A stretch of 64,000 bases of DNA from JAGQYP01 sp041392305 (GTDB lineage: Bacteria > Bacteroidota > Bacteroidia > Flavobacteriales_D > Crocinitomicaceae): contig JAWKMJ010000006.1 in NCBI GenBank assembly GCA_041392305.1, positions 92,988-156,987 of the forward strand. The letters are read 5' to 3'. Each line of letters starts with the position of its first letter. Within the stretch, counting starts at the first letter, position 1. A model generated the notes under the pieces. The model searched no databases. It had not been told where the DNA came from and saw nothing but the letters and a program-made list of their open reading frames with translations. Of this stretch, positions 52,685 through 61,863 are shown piece by piece. The position numbers and the translations under genes are program-made.

Positions 52685-53827
52685 ATGAATATTGTTCTCT
52701 CAGATAACGGAAATCATGCTAAGTTTTGCCCGCTAACTTTAACCAAGCCAGTGGGGGAATTGCGCATGGGAATCCTGAAAATCTCAGAGAAATACCAAAA
52801 AAGATTGTTCAAAGAAGGCATCGAAGCTCAGCTCTATTTTGAGACAGAAGATTACCTTCAAACCAAATACCCCAAATGCACTGCCAGTAGTTTTATTTGG
52901 ATCAATGCTCAAGTATTGCCAGATAAAGTTCTGATTCAGGAAATTCTGGAGCTGATCGAAGGGGAACAATTAATGAAAGACGGCTTATTGATCGCTTACC
53001 ATTCCAGAAAAGATGGTTTGCAGAAAGAGAGTCAGTCCATGCCGATCATGATCAAAGAACGTTGGGATTTGTACCAGCAAAATGATCATGCTTTAAATGA
53101 AGATTATAATTTCCTCACACACGGACGCTTGTCTCAGAAGATCTCGAGCACCAATCAGATTTTGGGCGATCGCGTATTTCTAGAGCAAGGAGCCAAAGTA
53201 GAATGTTCCATCTTAAATTCACTTTCCGGACCCATTTATTTGGATGAAGATTCGGAAATTATGGAAGGTTCTGTGGTACGTGGAGGCTTGGCTTTGGGAA
53301 AACATGCAGCCTTAAAATTAGGAACGAAAATATACGGACCAACTACCATCGGAGATTATTCCAAGGTGGGGGGAGAAGTGAACAATTGCATCTTTCAGTC
53401 TTTTTCCAATAAAGGGCACGACGGCTTTTTAGGAAATAGTTTGATCGGAGAATGGTGCAATCTAGGCGCTGATACCAATACATCCAACCTGAAAAACAAT
53501 TACGGGGCGGTCAAAACCTACTCTTACGAAACGGGCAAACTCGAGCAAACGGATGTTACTTTCATGGGACTCGCCATGGGAGATCATTCCAAATGTGGGA
53601 TCAATACCATGTTCAATACCGCTACCACGGTCGGAGTAAGCGCCAACGTTTTTGACGGAGGTTTTCCCCCGAAATTCATCGAGTCTTTTGCCTGGGGTGC
53701 AGAGGCTGTTTTTGATTTCGACAAAGCCATGGAAGTAGCGGAAAGAGTCTACGAAAGAAGAAATCAGGAATTGACCCCAACTGACATCGCTATTCTGCGT
53801 CATATATTTGACAATCGGACAAAATAA
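52685..53827 (+). CDS. GlmU-family sugar nucleotidyltransferase
   Basis: A 380-residue protein of the Bacteroidota alternative GlmU type. The N-terminal nucleotidyltransferase part is shortened (NIVLSDNGNHAKFCPLTLTKPVG); the C-terminal half is a left-handed beta-helix with hexapeptide turns (LGDRVFLEQGAKVECSIL, IGDYSKVGGEVNNC). It probably supplies UDP-N-acetylglucosamine for peptidoglycan and lipid A. It is coupled to the methyltransferase gene. Confidence 0.87.
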   Translation: MNIVLSDNGNHAKFCPLTLTKPVGELRMGILKISEKYQKRLFKEGIEAQLYFETEDYLQTKYPKCTASSFIWINAQVLPDKVLIQEILELIEGEQLMKDGLLIAYHSRKDGLQKESQSMPIMIKERWDLYQQNDHALNEDYNFLTHGRLSQKISSTNQILGDRVFLEQGAKVECSILNSLSGPIYLDEDSEIMEGSVVRGGLALGKHAALKLGTKIYGPTTIGDYSKVGGEVNNCIFQSFSNKGHDGFLGNSLIGEWCNLGADTNTSNLKNNYGAVKTYSYETGKLEQTDVTFMGLAMGDHSKCGINTMFNTATTVGVSANVFDGGFPPKFIESFAWGAEAVFDFDKAMEVAERVYERRNQELTPTDIAILRHIFDNRTK

Positions 53828-53968
53828 CCGACTTTCTCACTTGGCACATAAGTTGGATTAATTGAATGAGAAACGAAGGAAAAACTGCAATGTTTCTGCT
53901 TTTCAATCGTTTCACAATTTAGAACACAAACAAAGCGCAGGTACAAACTGACAAATTGACGTACAAAC

Positions 53969-56383
53969 ATGAACGATATATACGACGATAAAGGTTTTTC
54001 ATTTCAGGATATGGTCAACGAAGACACGGAATTTATTCCACTCATTACAAGTGATGAGGACGATGTCATCGATCTCACCAAGATTCCGGAAGAATTACCC
54101 ATTTTACCAATCAGAAATAATGTTTTGTTTCCGGGAGTAGTGATTCCGATTACGGTTTCCAGAGACAAATCCATCAAATTAATCCAGGAAGCTTACGATT
54201 CATCTAAAATTGTAGGAGTAGTTGCACAATCCAACCAAGAAGCGGAAGATCCCGGAAAAGAAGACATTCACAAGATTGGAACACTCGGTATCTTACTGAA
54301 AGTTTTAAAAATGCCTGATGGTTCGACAACAGCTATCATTCAAGGAAAACAAAGATTCGAGATCAACGAAATTTCGCAGGACAAACCTTATTTCAGAGCC
54401 AAAGTTTCTTTAATGGAAGAAGTGAAACCCATGAAGAAATCAGACAAACAAAAAGCCTTGTTTGAGTCTTTGAAAGAGTTGTCTTTAAAGATCATCACCG
54501 AATCGCCAAATATTCCAACAGAAGCCTCTATGGCCATTCGAAATATTGAGTCGCCAGCATTTTTGGTGAACTTCATTTGCTCGAACATGAACGCCACTCC
54601 GGAGTTGAAACAATCGCTTTTGGAAGAAGTAAGTCTGATTACCAGAGCCGAAAGAGTGATGGAGCATTTGTACCAAGAATTGCAGATGTTGGAGATGAAA
54701 AACGAGATTCAGGACAAAGTGAAAAAAGACCTGGATCAGCAACAAAGAGAATTCTTCTTGCACCAGCAAATTAGAACCATTCAAGATGAGTTAGGGGAGA
54801 ACCCACTGGAGCAGGAAATCGAAGAATTGCAGAAAAAAGCCGCCAAAAAGAAGTGGAGCAAACATGCCGAAAAACACTTCAGAAAGGAATTGGACAAACT
54901 GCAAAGAATTAGTCCGCATTCCGGAGAATATTCGGTTCAATTAAATTACCTCGACTTGTTCGTAGAATTGCCTTGGGACGAGTATACCAAAGACAAATTC
55001 GACCTAAAAAGAGCGAAGAAAATCTTGGACAGAGACCATTACGGATTAGAAAAAGTAAAAGAAAGAATCTTAGAATATTTGGCTGTTTTAAAGCTGAAAG
55101 GCGACATGAAATCTCCAATTTTGTGTCTGTACGGACCTCCAGGTGTAGGGAAAACCTCCTTAGGAAAATCCATTGCAGAAGCCGTTGGGAGAAAATACGT
55201 GAGAATGTCTTTGGGAGGTGTTCGAGACGAGTCAGAAATTCGCGGACACAGAAAAACTTATATCGGTGCCATGCCGGGAAGAGTGATTCAGAACATTAAA
55301 AAAGCAGGTTCTTCCAATCCGGTTTTCATTTTGGATGAGGTGGATAAAATCGGTCGCGATCATCAGGGAGATCCATCTTCTGCTTTGTTGGAAGTCTTGG
55401 ATCCAGAACAAAACGATACCTTCTACGACAATTATGTAGAAGTCGATTACGATTTATCTAAGGTGATGTTTATTGCCACAGCCAATAGTCTTGGAACCAT
55501 TCAGCCGGCTTTGAGAGACCGTATGGAGATCATCGAAGTGACAGGCTATACTTTGGAAGAAAAGATCGAAATCGCCAAAAGACATTTGTTCCCAAAACAA
55601 TTGAAAGAACACGGATTGAAAAAGGATCAGGTGAAAATGGGAACCAAGGTTTTCGAAGCCATCATCAACGATTATACCTTTGAATCTGGGGTGCGTGGTT
55701 TAGATAAACTGATTGCCAAAGTAGTTCGATACCGAGCCAAGCAGATCGCCATGGAGGAAAAATACAAAGTGGAGATCAGTAGAGAAGATTTGAACAAGAT
55801 TTTGGGTCCATCTTCGGAAAGAGAAATGTATGCCGGCAACGACGTACCGGGAATCGTAACGGGCTTGGCCTGGACGCAAAATGGAGGAGATATTCTGTTT
55901 ATTGAAACGAGTTTGACCAATGGAAAAGGACGATTGAGTCTGACCGGGAACCTCGGAGACGTCATGAAAGAATCCGCGACCATTGCACTAGAATATTTAA
56001 AATCACACCCACAAGTTTTGGGCATGCAGCAAGAAGATTTGGATTCTAAAAACGTCCACATTCACGTACCCGAGGGAGCCACTCCAAAAGACGGTCCGAG
56101 TGCAGGAATAACCATTTTAACGGCTTTAGCATCCATCTTAACCAATAGAAAAGTGAAAAAATACATCGCCATGACCGGGGAGATCACTTTAAGAGGGAAA
56201 GTATTGCCGGTGGGTGGAATCAAAGAGAAGATCTTGGCAGCTAAAAGAGCTGGAATCAAGGAAATCATTCTTTGTGAGAAAAATGAAAAAGACGTGAAAG
56301 ACATCAAGCCAGAATATTTAAAAGGATTGAAATTTCACTATGTGAACAAAATGGAAGAAGTTTTAAAAATTGCGCTGATCTAG
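53969..56383 (+). CDS. lon: ATP-dependent protease Lon
   Basis: An 804-residue cytosolic quality-control protease. The order is LON N-domain (ELPILPIRNNVLFPGVVIPI), coiled coil, AAA+ module (GPPGVGKTSLGKSIAE, FILDEVDKIGRD) and a proteolytic domain with the Ser in PKDGPSAGIT and the Lys in VGGIKEKIL. Length is normal. It stands alone: 141 bp of noncoding DNA upstream, and a terminator that encloses its own stop codon. Confidence 0.97.
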   Translation: MNDIYDDKGFSFQDMVNEDTEFIPLITSDEDDVIDLTKIPEELPILPIRNNVLFPGVVIPITVSRDKSIKLIQEAYDSSKIVGVVAQSNQEAEDPGKEDIHKIGTLGILLKVLKMPDGSTTAIIQGKQRFEINEISQDKPYFRAKVSLMEEVKPMKKSDKQKALFESLKELSLKIITESPNIPTEASMAIRNIESPAFLVNFICSNMNATPELKQSLLEEVSLITRAERVMEHLYQELQMLEMKNEIQDKVKKDLDQQQREFFLHQQIRTIQDELGENPLEQEIEELQKKAAKKKWSKHAEKHFRKELDKLQRISPHSGEYSVQLNYLDLFVELPWDEYTKDKFDLKRAKKILDRDHYGLEKVKERILEYLAVLKLKGDMKSPILCLYGPPGVGKTSLGKSIAEAVGRKYVRMSLGGVRDESEIRGHRKTYIGAMPGRVIQNIKKAGSSNPVFILDEVDKIGRDHQGDPSSALLEVLDPEQNDTFYDNYVEVDYDLSKVMFIATANSLGTIQPALRDRMEIIEVTGYTLEEKIEIAKRHLFPKQLKEHGLKKDQVKMGTKVFEAIINDYTFESGVRGLDKLIAKVVRYRAKQIAMEEKYKVEISREDLNKILGPSSEREMYAGNDVPGIVTGLAWTQNGGDILFIETSLTNGKGRLSLTGNLGDVMKESATIALEYLKSHPQVLGMQQEDLDSKNVHIHVPEGATPKDGPSAGITILTALASILTNRKVKKYIAMTGEITLRGKVLPVGGIKEKILAAKRAGIKEIILCEKNEKDVKDIKPEYLKGLKFHYVNKMEEVLKIALI

Positions 56384-56396
56384 GCGCAATTTTTTT
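56365..56396 (+). terminator. Intrinsic terminator enclosing the lon stop codon
   Basis: AAAAATTGCGC / GCGCAATTTTT, 11 bp perfect, with the stop TAG in the 8-base loop and a T tract after. Translation to the end of lon would cover the first arm. Confidence 0.85.
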
Positions 56397-56461
56397 GATT
56401 AATATTGTAACCAAATCAAAAAATCAACCTTATACAAAAGTGTACATTTAAAACCCAATAA

Positions 56462-58567
56462 ATGATCCGTAAAGCTTTTATCCTATTCCTTTCAGGGATT
56501 GTGTTCCATACCATATCATTCGCTCAAGAAGAAGACGAAGATTGTACGATCAACGATAAAAAAGTTCAGAAAATACTAGAGAAGATCAAGTCTGAAAAGA
56601 TGGCCGGTCCGGAACATTTAATGGATCGATACACCTTGATGGCAGATGCAAAAAAGATCTTACCAGACAACGGAGCTTTGATGTACGAAATGGCAAGAAT
56701 GGTGATGGATCATGCGGATCAAATGTACGATCAACCGGGAAATACCAACAAAGCCTTGGCGAAATACGGAAAGGCTGCGGAACTCTTTATTCAGGTAACA
56801 GAAATGTGTCCTTCGTATAGTCCAATGGCGTATTACAGCGTTGGATATGTGTATTATATTCAGGATAAAAAGAAAGAAGCACAGGTGTGGTTTGACAAAT
56901 TCCTGAACTTTGAAAAGCGCTTCCCGAAAGAGGATCGAGACAAATATCCGCCCAACTACAAGAAATTGAAATCTACGGTAGAAGAAATCTTACCAAGTTT
57001 GCAATCGAGAGAAATGTTGTTGTCGGACAAAAAGCCTTTCAATCCAAAGAAAGTAGTGAACGTTTCGACCCCCGCATCAGAATATTTACCCATGTTGTCT
57101 CCGGATAACGAATTGATTTTTTACACAAGAAAAGTCAATAAAAATACGGCCGCAGCGGTTCGGTCGAATATTACAGAGCAGTTTACAGTTTCTCAAAGAC
57201 CCGATTGGAATTCCCTTTTCGATAATGGGAATGGATTAACCGCTCCGTTTAATACTGGAGACTTTGACAATTATGGGGGAGTAACACTTTCAGTAGACAA
57301 TAAAGAAATGATCATTTGTGCTTGTAAAAAGACAGGAGGAATGGACAATTTTTCTGGAGGGGAAGAGTATTTGAATTGTGATTTGTACTCCACAACCTAC
57401 ATGCGAACAGGACAAGGAGGAAACGATTACGTATGGACCGAATTGAAGAATCTAGGACCAGGAATCAACGGGAAAAACAGCTGGGAGGCACAACCAACAC
57501 TTTCTGCAGATGGAAACACCTTGTATTTTACGAAGTTGGGTCAATACACTTTTAAAGAAGACATTTATTTCAGTGAAAGACAACCTGATGGTACTTGGGG
57601 ATTGGCCAAACCGATGACGGAACTCAACACCAAAGGGAGAGACAAAGCGCCTTTCTTGCATCAGGATTCTCAGACATTATATTTTGCTTCTGACACAGAT
57701 CCAGATTGTGAAGAATGTAGATTGGGAGTGGGTGGATTAGATATTTTTTATTCCAGATTACAAGATGATGGAACTTGGTCGACACCGGTAAATATTGGTT
57801 ATCCGATCAATTCGGAGAAAGATGAAGTAGGTTTGTTTGTGTCTACTGATGGGTACCACGCCTACTTCTCTTCAACAGATCAAATGGGTCAGCACGATAT
57901 TTACAGGTTTGAATTGTATCCAGAAGCACGTCCACAAAAAGTAGCCTTAATCAAAGGAGAATTGAAAGACGACAACGGCAAACCCGTAGAAGACGCAACC
58001 ATCGAGATTGCCTATTCAAAAAATGAAGAGGTGCAAGAGATAAAAGTCAATGGAAACGATGGGAAATACGCGGCCATCGTCAATTTGAAAGACGATTCTG
58101 ATGTGATGGTGACTGTAAAGAAGAAAGACCACGCCTTTGACTCCAAAATCATTGCAAAAGAAGAAATCAAAACCACGGAAGTTAAAAAAGGAGTGGAACT
58201 TGAAGTAGAGAAAATGGAAGTTGGAAAAGCCTTCACCATCAACGACATTCTTTACGGAACAGCCTCTTATGATTTGTCGGATCGATCCAAATTCATTCTA
58301 AAAGGTTTCGCCAGATTCTTGAAAGACAATCCCAACATCAAAGTCACCATCCAAGGTCACACCGACGACGTAGGAAATCCAAAAACCAACCTCAAACTCT
58401 CAGAAGACAGAGCCAAAGGAGTGTTGAATTTCTTAGTATCCATGGGGATTGACAGAGAAAGACTCAAATCACAAGGATTCGGAGAAACCAAACCCAAAGT
58501 CAAAAACGACACCGACGAAAACAGAGCCATTAATAGACGCACAGATTTTGTAATAGACGCGCTGTAG
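56462..58567 (+). CDS. PorE-like T9SS protein (TPR, PD40, CRD, OmpA)
   Basis: A 701-residue exported protein (signal KAFILFLSGIVFHTISFAQ). TPRs (residues ~60-165: ALMYEMARMVMDHADQ, AYYSVGYVYYIQDKKKEA) are followed by PD40 blades (YLPMLSPDNELIFYTRKV, LSADGNTLYFTKLG, TLYFASDTDPDCEECR), a carboxypeptidase-regulatory domain (IKGELKDDNGKPVEDATIEI) and OmpA (VTIQGHTDDVGNPKTN, NRRTDFVI). This is exactly the domain order of Porphyromonas PorE, which ties T9SS to peptidoglycan. A paralog with similar blades is at 30831-33209. Confidence 0.87.
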   Translation: MIRKAFILFLSGIVFHTISFAQEEDEDCTINDKKVQKILEKIKSEKMAGPEHLMDRYTLMADAKKILPDNGALMYEMARMVMDHADQMYDQPGNTNKALAKYGKAAELFIQVTEMCPSYSPMAYYSVGYVYYIQDKKKEAQVWFDKFLNFEKRFPKEDRDKYPPNYKKLKSTVEEILPSLQSREMLLSDKKPFNPKKVVNVSTPASEYLPMLSPDNELIFYTRKVNKNTAAAVRSNITEQFTVSQRPDWNSLFDNGNGLTAPFNTGDFDNYGGVTLSVDNKEMIICACKKTGGMDNFSGGEEYLNCDLYSTTYMRTGQGGNDYVWTELKNLGPGINGKNSWEAQPTLSADGNTLYFTKLGQYTFKEDIYFSERQPDGTWGLAKPMTELNTKGRDKAPFLHQDSQTLYFASDTDPDCEECRLGVGGLDIFYSRLQDDGTWSTPVNIGYPINSEKDEVGLFVSTDGYHAYFSSTDQMGQHDIYRFELYPEARPQKVALIKGELKDDNGKPVEDATIEIAYSKNEEVQEIKVNGNDGKYAAIVNLKDDSDVMVTVKKKDHAFDSKIIAKEEIKTTEVKKGVELEVEKMEVGKAFTINDILYGTASYDLSDRSKFILKGFARFLKDNPNIKVTIQGHTDDVGNPKTNLKLSEDRAKGVLNFLVSMGIDRERLKSQGFGETKPKVKNDTDENRAINRRTDFVIDAL

Positions 58568-58983
58568 AATTCCGAATCACCCCTCCCGTCCCATAAAGGG
58601 GAAGCTTTGTGAATTGCAAAATCTAAAATATTTGGTTTAGTCCCCTTTAGGGGATTTAGGGGTGGATTTTCCGATTCCCCTTTGTCCAACAATTCCCAAT
58701 TCCGAATTATCTCCCCTTCGGTCGATGAGCTCGCTATAGCTCGGTTCCCAATTAGCCCCCGCGTCCTCTGCGCTTTCTTCGCGTCCTTTGCGGTTAAAAG
58801 AACACAACAATCTTCCAAAATCCACGTTTTCTCAAAAAATCAATAAGTCATTAAAGTTCAAAATGCAAAATTCAAAGTGCAAAATGTTCTTAAATCAATA
58901 AATCATAAATCAATAAATCATAAATCATCCAATAATTCCGAATTCCAAATTCCACATTCCGAATTAAAAACTAATTTTACCCT
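58568..58983. repeat. Repeat-filled intergenic region
   Basis: 416 bases without a gene. It holds a CCCCTTTAGGGGATTTAGGGG element (~58641-58662), a reverse copy of the GAGCTC-type repeat (58712-58753), a CTCTGCGC/CTTTGCGG word set (~58760-58800) and an ATAAATCAATAAATC tandem (~58888-58925). I see no coding or RNA gene. Confidence 0.65.
58712..58753. repeat. Dispersed intergenic repeat with GAGCTC core, copy 2
   Basis: Reverse complement of this stretch reads AACCGAGCTATAGCGAGCTC then ATCGACCGAAGGGGAG, matching 38453-38490. Confidence 0.6.
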
Positions 58984-60879
58984 ATGAAATACATCCACAT
59001 CATTTTTCCAAACTACATCAAAGCTTTGCTTTACAGAATGGGAATTATGATGCTTGTATTGTATATCTGCCGTATCTTATTTTTATTCTTCAACTGGTCC
59101 TTTTTCGATGATCTTTCCTTTTTCGATTTCATTCTTGGATTTTGGTTTGATCTCATCACCGTTTGCATCCTCTTTTTGATGTACTCGCCCTTGTATCTTC
59201 TGCCTTTGCCTTGGCGGAATAAGAAATGGTACAAATTGTTTTTCAAACTCACCTTTCATGGATTCAACTTTTTTAATATTGGATTGAATTTATTGGATCT
59301 GGAATATTTCAAATTCACTCAAAAGCGAGTAACCTACGATGTGTTTTCCTACACTGAAAACGGAGACGATCTCTGGAATCTAATTCCGACTTTCATTTGG
59401 GATTATTGGTATTTATTCCTTTTTGCCATTCTTTTGGTGGTGTTTACCGAATGGTTGTACCGCAAAACAGACCGACTTCAGTTCAATGATCAGTTCTCTC
59501 TCAAATTTGTATTAAAAGGATTGGGTTATACTTTGGTGTACATCGCTTTAATCATCTTGGTTGGTCGGGGAGTAGGATTGAAACCTATTGGCATTTTGAC
59601 TGCTTCCAAATACACGCAGCCACAAAACATTTCCTTTGTCTTGAATTCTTCCTTTACAGTAATCAAAACCTGGGATTCAAAAGGCGTGGAGTTGAAAAAC
59701 TATTTTACGGAGGAGGAGCTTAAAAATATCTATACACCTGTTCGAAAAGTGGGGGAACATAAGCAATTTGATCAACCCAATGTGGTGGTTCTGATTTTGG
59801 AATCGCACTCGAAAGAATTTATCGGTTACTTCCACGAAGGAAATGGAAATACACCATTTTTAGATTCGCTATTTGGACAGAGTCTGTTGTTTACCCAAGC
59901 TTGGGCTAACGGAAAACAAAGTATCGAGGCCATGCCGTCCATTATGGCTTCCATTCCTTCTTTAATGGATCGCCCGTTTATCAATTCGATATACAAAACC
60001 AACCCGATTACAAGCTTACCCAAACTATTGAAAGGGGAGGGCTATCATTCTGCCTTTTTCCATGGGGCAACGAATGGTTCCATGAATTTCGATGGTTTCT
60101 GTGGTGTGGCTGAGTTTGATGAATACTATGGCAGAACCGAATACGGAGACGATAGTGATTATGATGGAACTTGGGGCATTGATGACGAGCGGTTTTTACA
60201 ATATTCTTTGACTCAAATCAATCAATTTGAAAGTCCATTTTTAGCTACCGTTTTCACCATGTATCCGCATCATCCCTATGTGATTCCGGACCGACACGAA
60301 GGAAAATTTAAGGATCCGGACAAGCGTTTGCGACAGATTCAGTTTGCCAATTTGGCTTTGGAGCGATTTTTTAAAGTAGCTTCTCAGCAACCTTGGTTTG
60401 AAAATACATTGTTCGTCATCACTGCCGATCATACGCCTGACTCGAAAAACAACTACTACAGAAGAAGACTGGGAATGTACGCGGTTCCGATTGCTTTTTA
60501 CAAACCAGGCAAAACGGATTGGATAGGAGAGAATGCGAAAGATGTGCAACAAATTGACATCATGCCATCGATTTTGGATTTACTCGGATACGATCAGGAT
60601 TTTTTTGCTTTCGGAAATTCCGTTTTCGACCCAAATTATGAAGGTTATGCCGTTCAGTATACGCAGAATTTGTATCAGATTATTGAGAACGATCAATTGA
60701 TCATGTTTGGAACGGACGATGAAGTCAAACATGTGTTCAGTATCAAAGAAGATACTTTATTGGCAAAAGATCTTTTGAAAGAGGGAATCCAACCAGATCA
60801 AAAAACACTCAACAAATTAAAAGCCATCATTCAGTCTTTCAATTACTCGATGGTCAACAATGAACTAAGGCTGAAATGA
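58984..60879 (+). CDS. LTA-synthase-type sulfatase/phosphatase membrane protein
   Basis: A 631-residue protein with five N-terminal membrane helices and an extracytoplasmic alkaline-phosphatase-superfamily domain. Metal and nucleophile motifs are VVVLILESHSKE, ANGKQSIEAMPSIMAS (Ser/Thr nucleophile) and FVITADHTPDS. In Firmicutes such enzymes make glycerol-phosphate polymers; in Gram-negatives relatives add phosphoglycerol or phosphoethanolamine to glycans or lipids. It overlaps by 4 bp a lipid-kinase gene, which fits lipid-headgroup turnover (inferred). Confidence 0.85.
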   Translation: MKYIHIIFPNYIKALLYRMGIMMLVLYICRILFLFFNWSFFDDLSFFDFILGFWFDLITVCILFLMYSPLYLLPLPWRNKKWYKLFFKLTFHGFNFFNIGLNLLDLEYFKFTQKRVTYDVFSYTENGDDLWNLIPTFIWDYWYLFLFAILLVVFTEWLYRKTDRLQFNDQFSLKFVLKGLGYTLVYIALIILVGRGVGLKPIGILTASKYTQPQNISFVLNSSFTVIKTWDSKGVELKNYFTEEELKNIYTPVRKVGEHKQFDQPNVVVLILESHSKEFIGYFHEGNGNTPFLDSLFGQSLLFTQAWANGKQSIEAMPSIMASIPSLMDRPFINSIYKTNPITSLPKLLKGEGYHSAFFHGATNGSMNFDGFCGVAEFDEYYGRTEYGDDSDYDGTWGIDDERFLQYSLTQINQFESPFLATVFTMYPHHPYVIPDRHEGKFKDPDKRLRQIQFANLALERFFKVASQQPWFENTLFVITADHTPDSKNNYYRRRLGMYAVPIAFYKPGKTDWIGENAKDVQQIDIMPSILDLLGYDQDFFAFGNSVFDPNYEGYAVQYTQNLYQIIENDQLIMFGTDDEVKHVFSIKEDTLLAKDLLKEGIQPDQKTLNKLKAIIQSFNYSMVNNELRLK

Positions 60880-61775
60880 GACAAATCGCCTTCATCATCA
60901 ATCCGATATCCGGAGTTGGGAAGAAGAATAGTATTCCGCCAATGATTCAAAAACATTTGGATCACGAGCAATTTCAATACGAAATCTTTTATACCGAATA
61001 CCGTGGTCATGCTTACGATATCGCTTTAAATATAGCAGAGAACAACGCTTTTCACATAATTGCGGTTGTCGGAGGAGATGGTTCAGTTAATGAAGTGGGA
61101 AGAGCTTTGGTGGATACCGAGATTGCCATGGCGATTATTCCGACTGGGAGCGGAAATGGGTTTGCCCGACATTTTGATATTCCCTGCGACATCGAAAGGT
61201 CTATCAAATTGATCAACCAAGCTCAAATTCAAAAAGTGGATACAGGAATGATCAACGAACATCATTTTTTTGCCACATGTGGATTAGGATTTGATGCGCG
61301 GGTAACTCATAAGTTTGACGAAATCGAGAAAAGAGGATTTTTTGGTTATGTCAAAGCCATCTGGGAAGAATTGAATAAATGCGAGAACATTCCATTTCAA
61401 ATCAAATTTGGATCAGAAACAAAAGAATTAAAAACCTTTGTATTGACGATTGCCAATACCACTCAGTACGGCAATGAGTTCTCCATTTCTCCTGAATCCA
61501 AAGCACAAGATGGAATTTTAGAACTGGTTTCCATCCAAAAACCCAGTTGGTGGATTTTACCCGAATTTCTTTTCAAAGCTTTCACAAGAAATTTATCCAC
61601 TTATAAATATTTTGAAAGTTTTCAGGCGAAGCAATTTATAGTCGGATCACAAAACTTAAAAGGACATGTAGACGGCGATCCCATTATGCTTCAGGAGTTC
61701 AATGAAGTGAAAGTTCTACCTAATTCTTTGCAATTGATGTTTATCGAATCTTCCGACCGCTCAAACCTGAAATAA
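60876..61775 (+). CDS. Diacylglycerol/lipid kinase (YegS/DgkB-like)
   Basis: A 299-residue kinase with INPISGVGKKNSIPP, VGGDGSVNEVGRAL and IPTGSGNGFARHF, the ATP and lipid-site motifs of the DAGK catalytic family. It phosphorylates diacylglycerol or a related lipid. Coupling with the LTA-synthase-like gene mirrors the known need to recycle the diacylglycerol freed when phosphoglycerol is moved from phosphatidylglycerol. Confidence 0.9.
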   Translation: MRQIAFIINPISGVGKKNSIPPMIQKHLDHEQFQYEIFYTEYRGHAYDIALNIAENNAFHIIAVVGGDGSVNEVGRALVDTEIAMAIIPTGSGNGFARHFDIPCDIERSIKLINQAQIQKVDTGMINEHHFFATCGLGFDARVTHKFDEIEKRGFFGYVKAIWEELNKCENIPFQIKFGSETKELKTFVLTIANTTQYGNEFSISPESKAQDGILELVSIQKPSWWILPEFLFKAFTRNLSTYKYFESFQAKQFIVGSQNLKGHVDGDPIMLQEFNEVKVLPNSLQLMFIESSDRSNLK

Positions 61776-61813
61776 ACCTTTTTTTGTTTTAATGGTTCTC
61801 TAATGTAAAACTG

Positions 61814-61845
61814 TTGTTTAAACGAAAACATTTCACGTACTTTTG
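61814..61845 (+). promoter_or_regulatory. Promoter of the RND efflux operon: TTG-N21-TACTTTTG
   Basis: TTG at 61814-61816, a 21-base spacer, TACTTTTG at 61838-61845, then 18 bases to the ATG at 61864. Full match to the Bacteroidota consensus. Confidence 0.75.
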
Positions 61846-61863
61846 CGCAAATTATAATTTGAG

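Noticed and set aside
58860..58930. AT-rich tandem as a possible replication origin
   Set aside because: No DnaA boxes and no dnaA or dnaN genes nearby; similar simple repeats occur in other gaps of the window.
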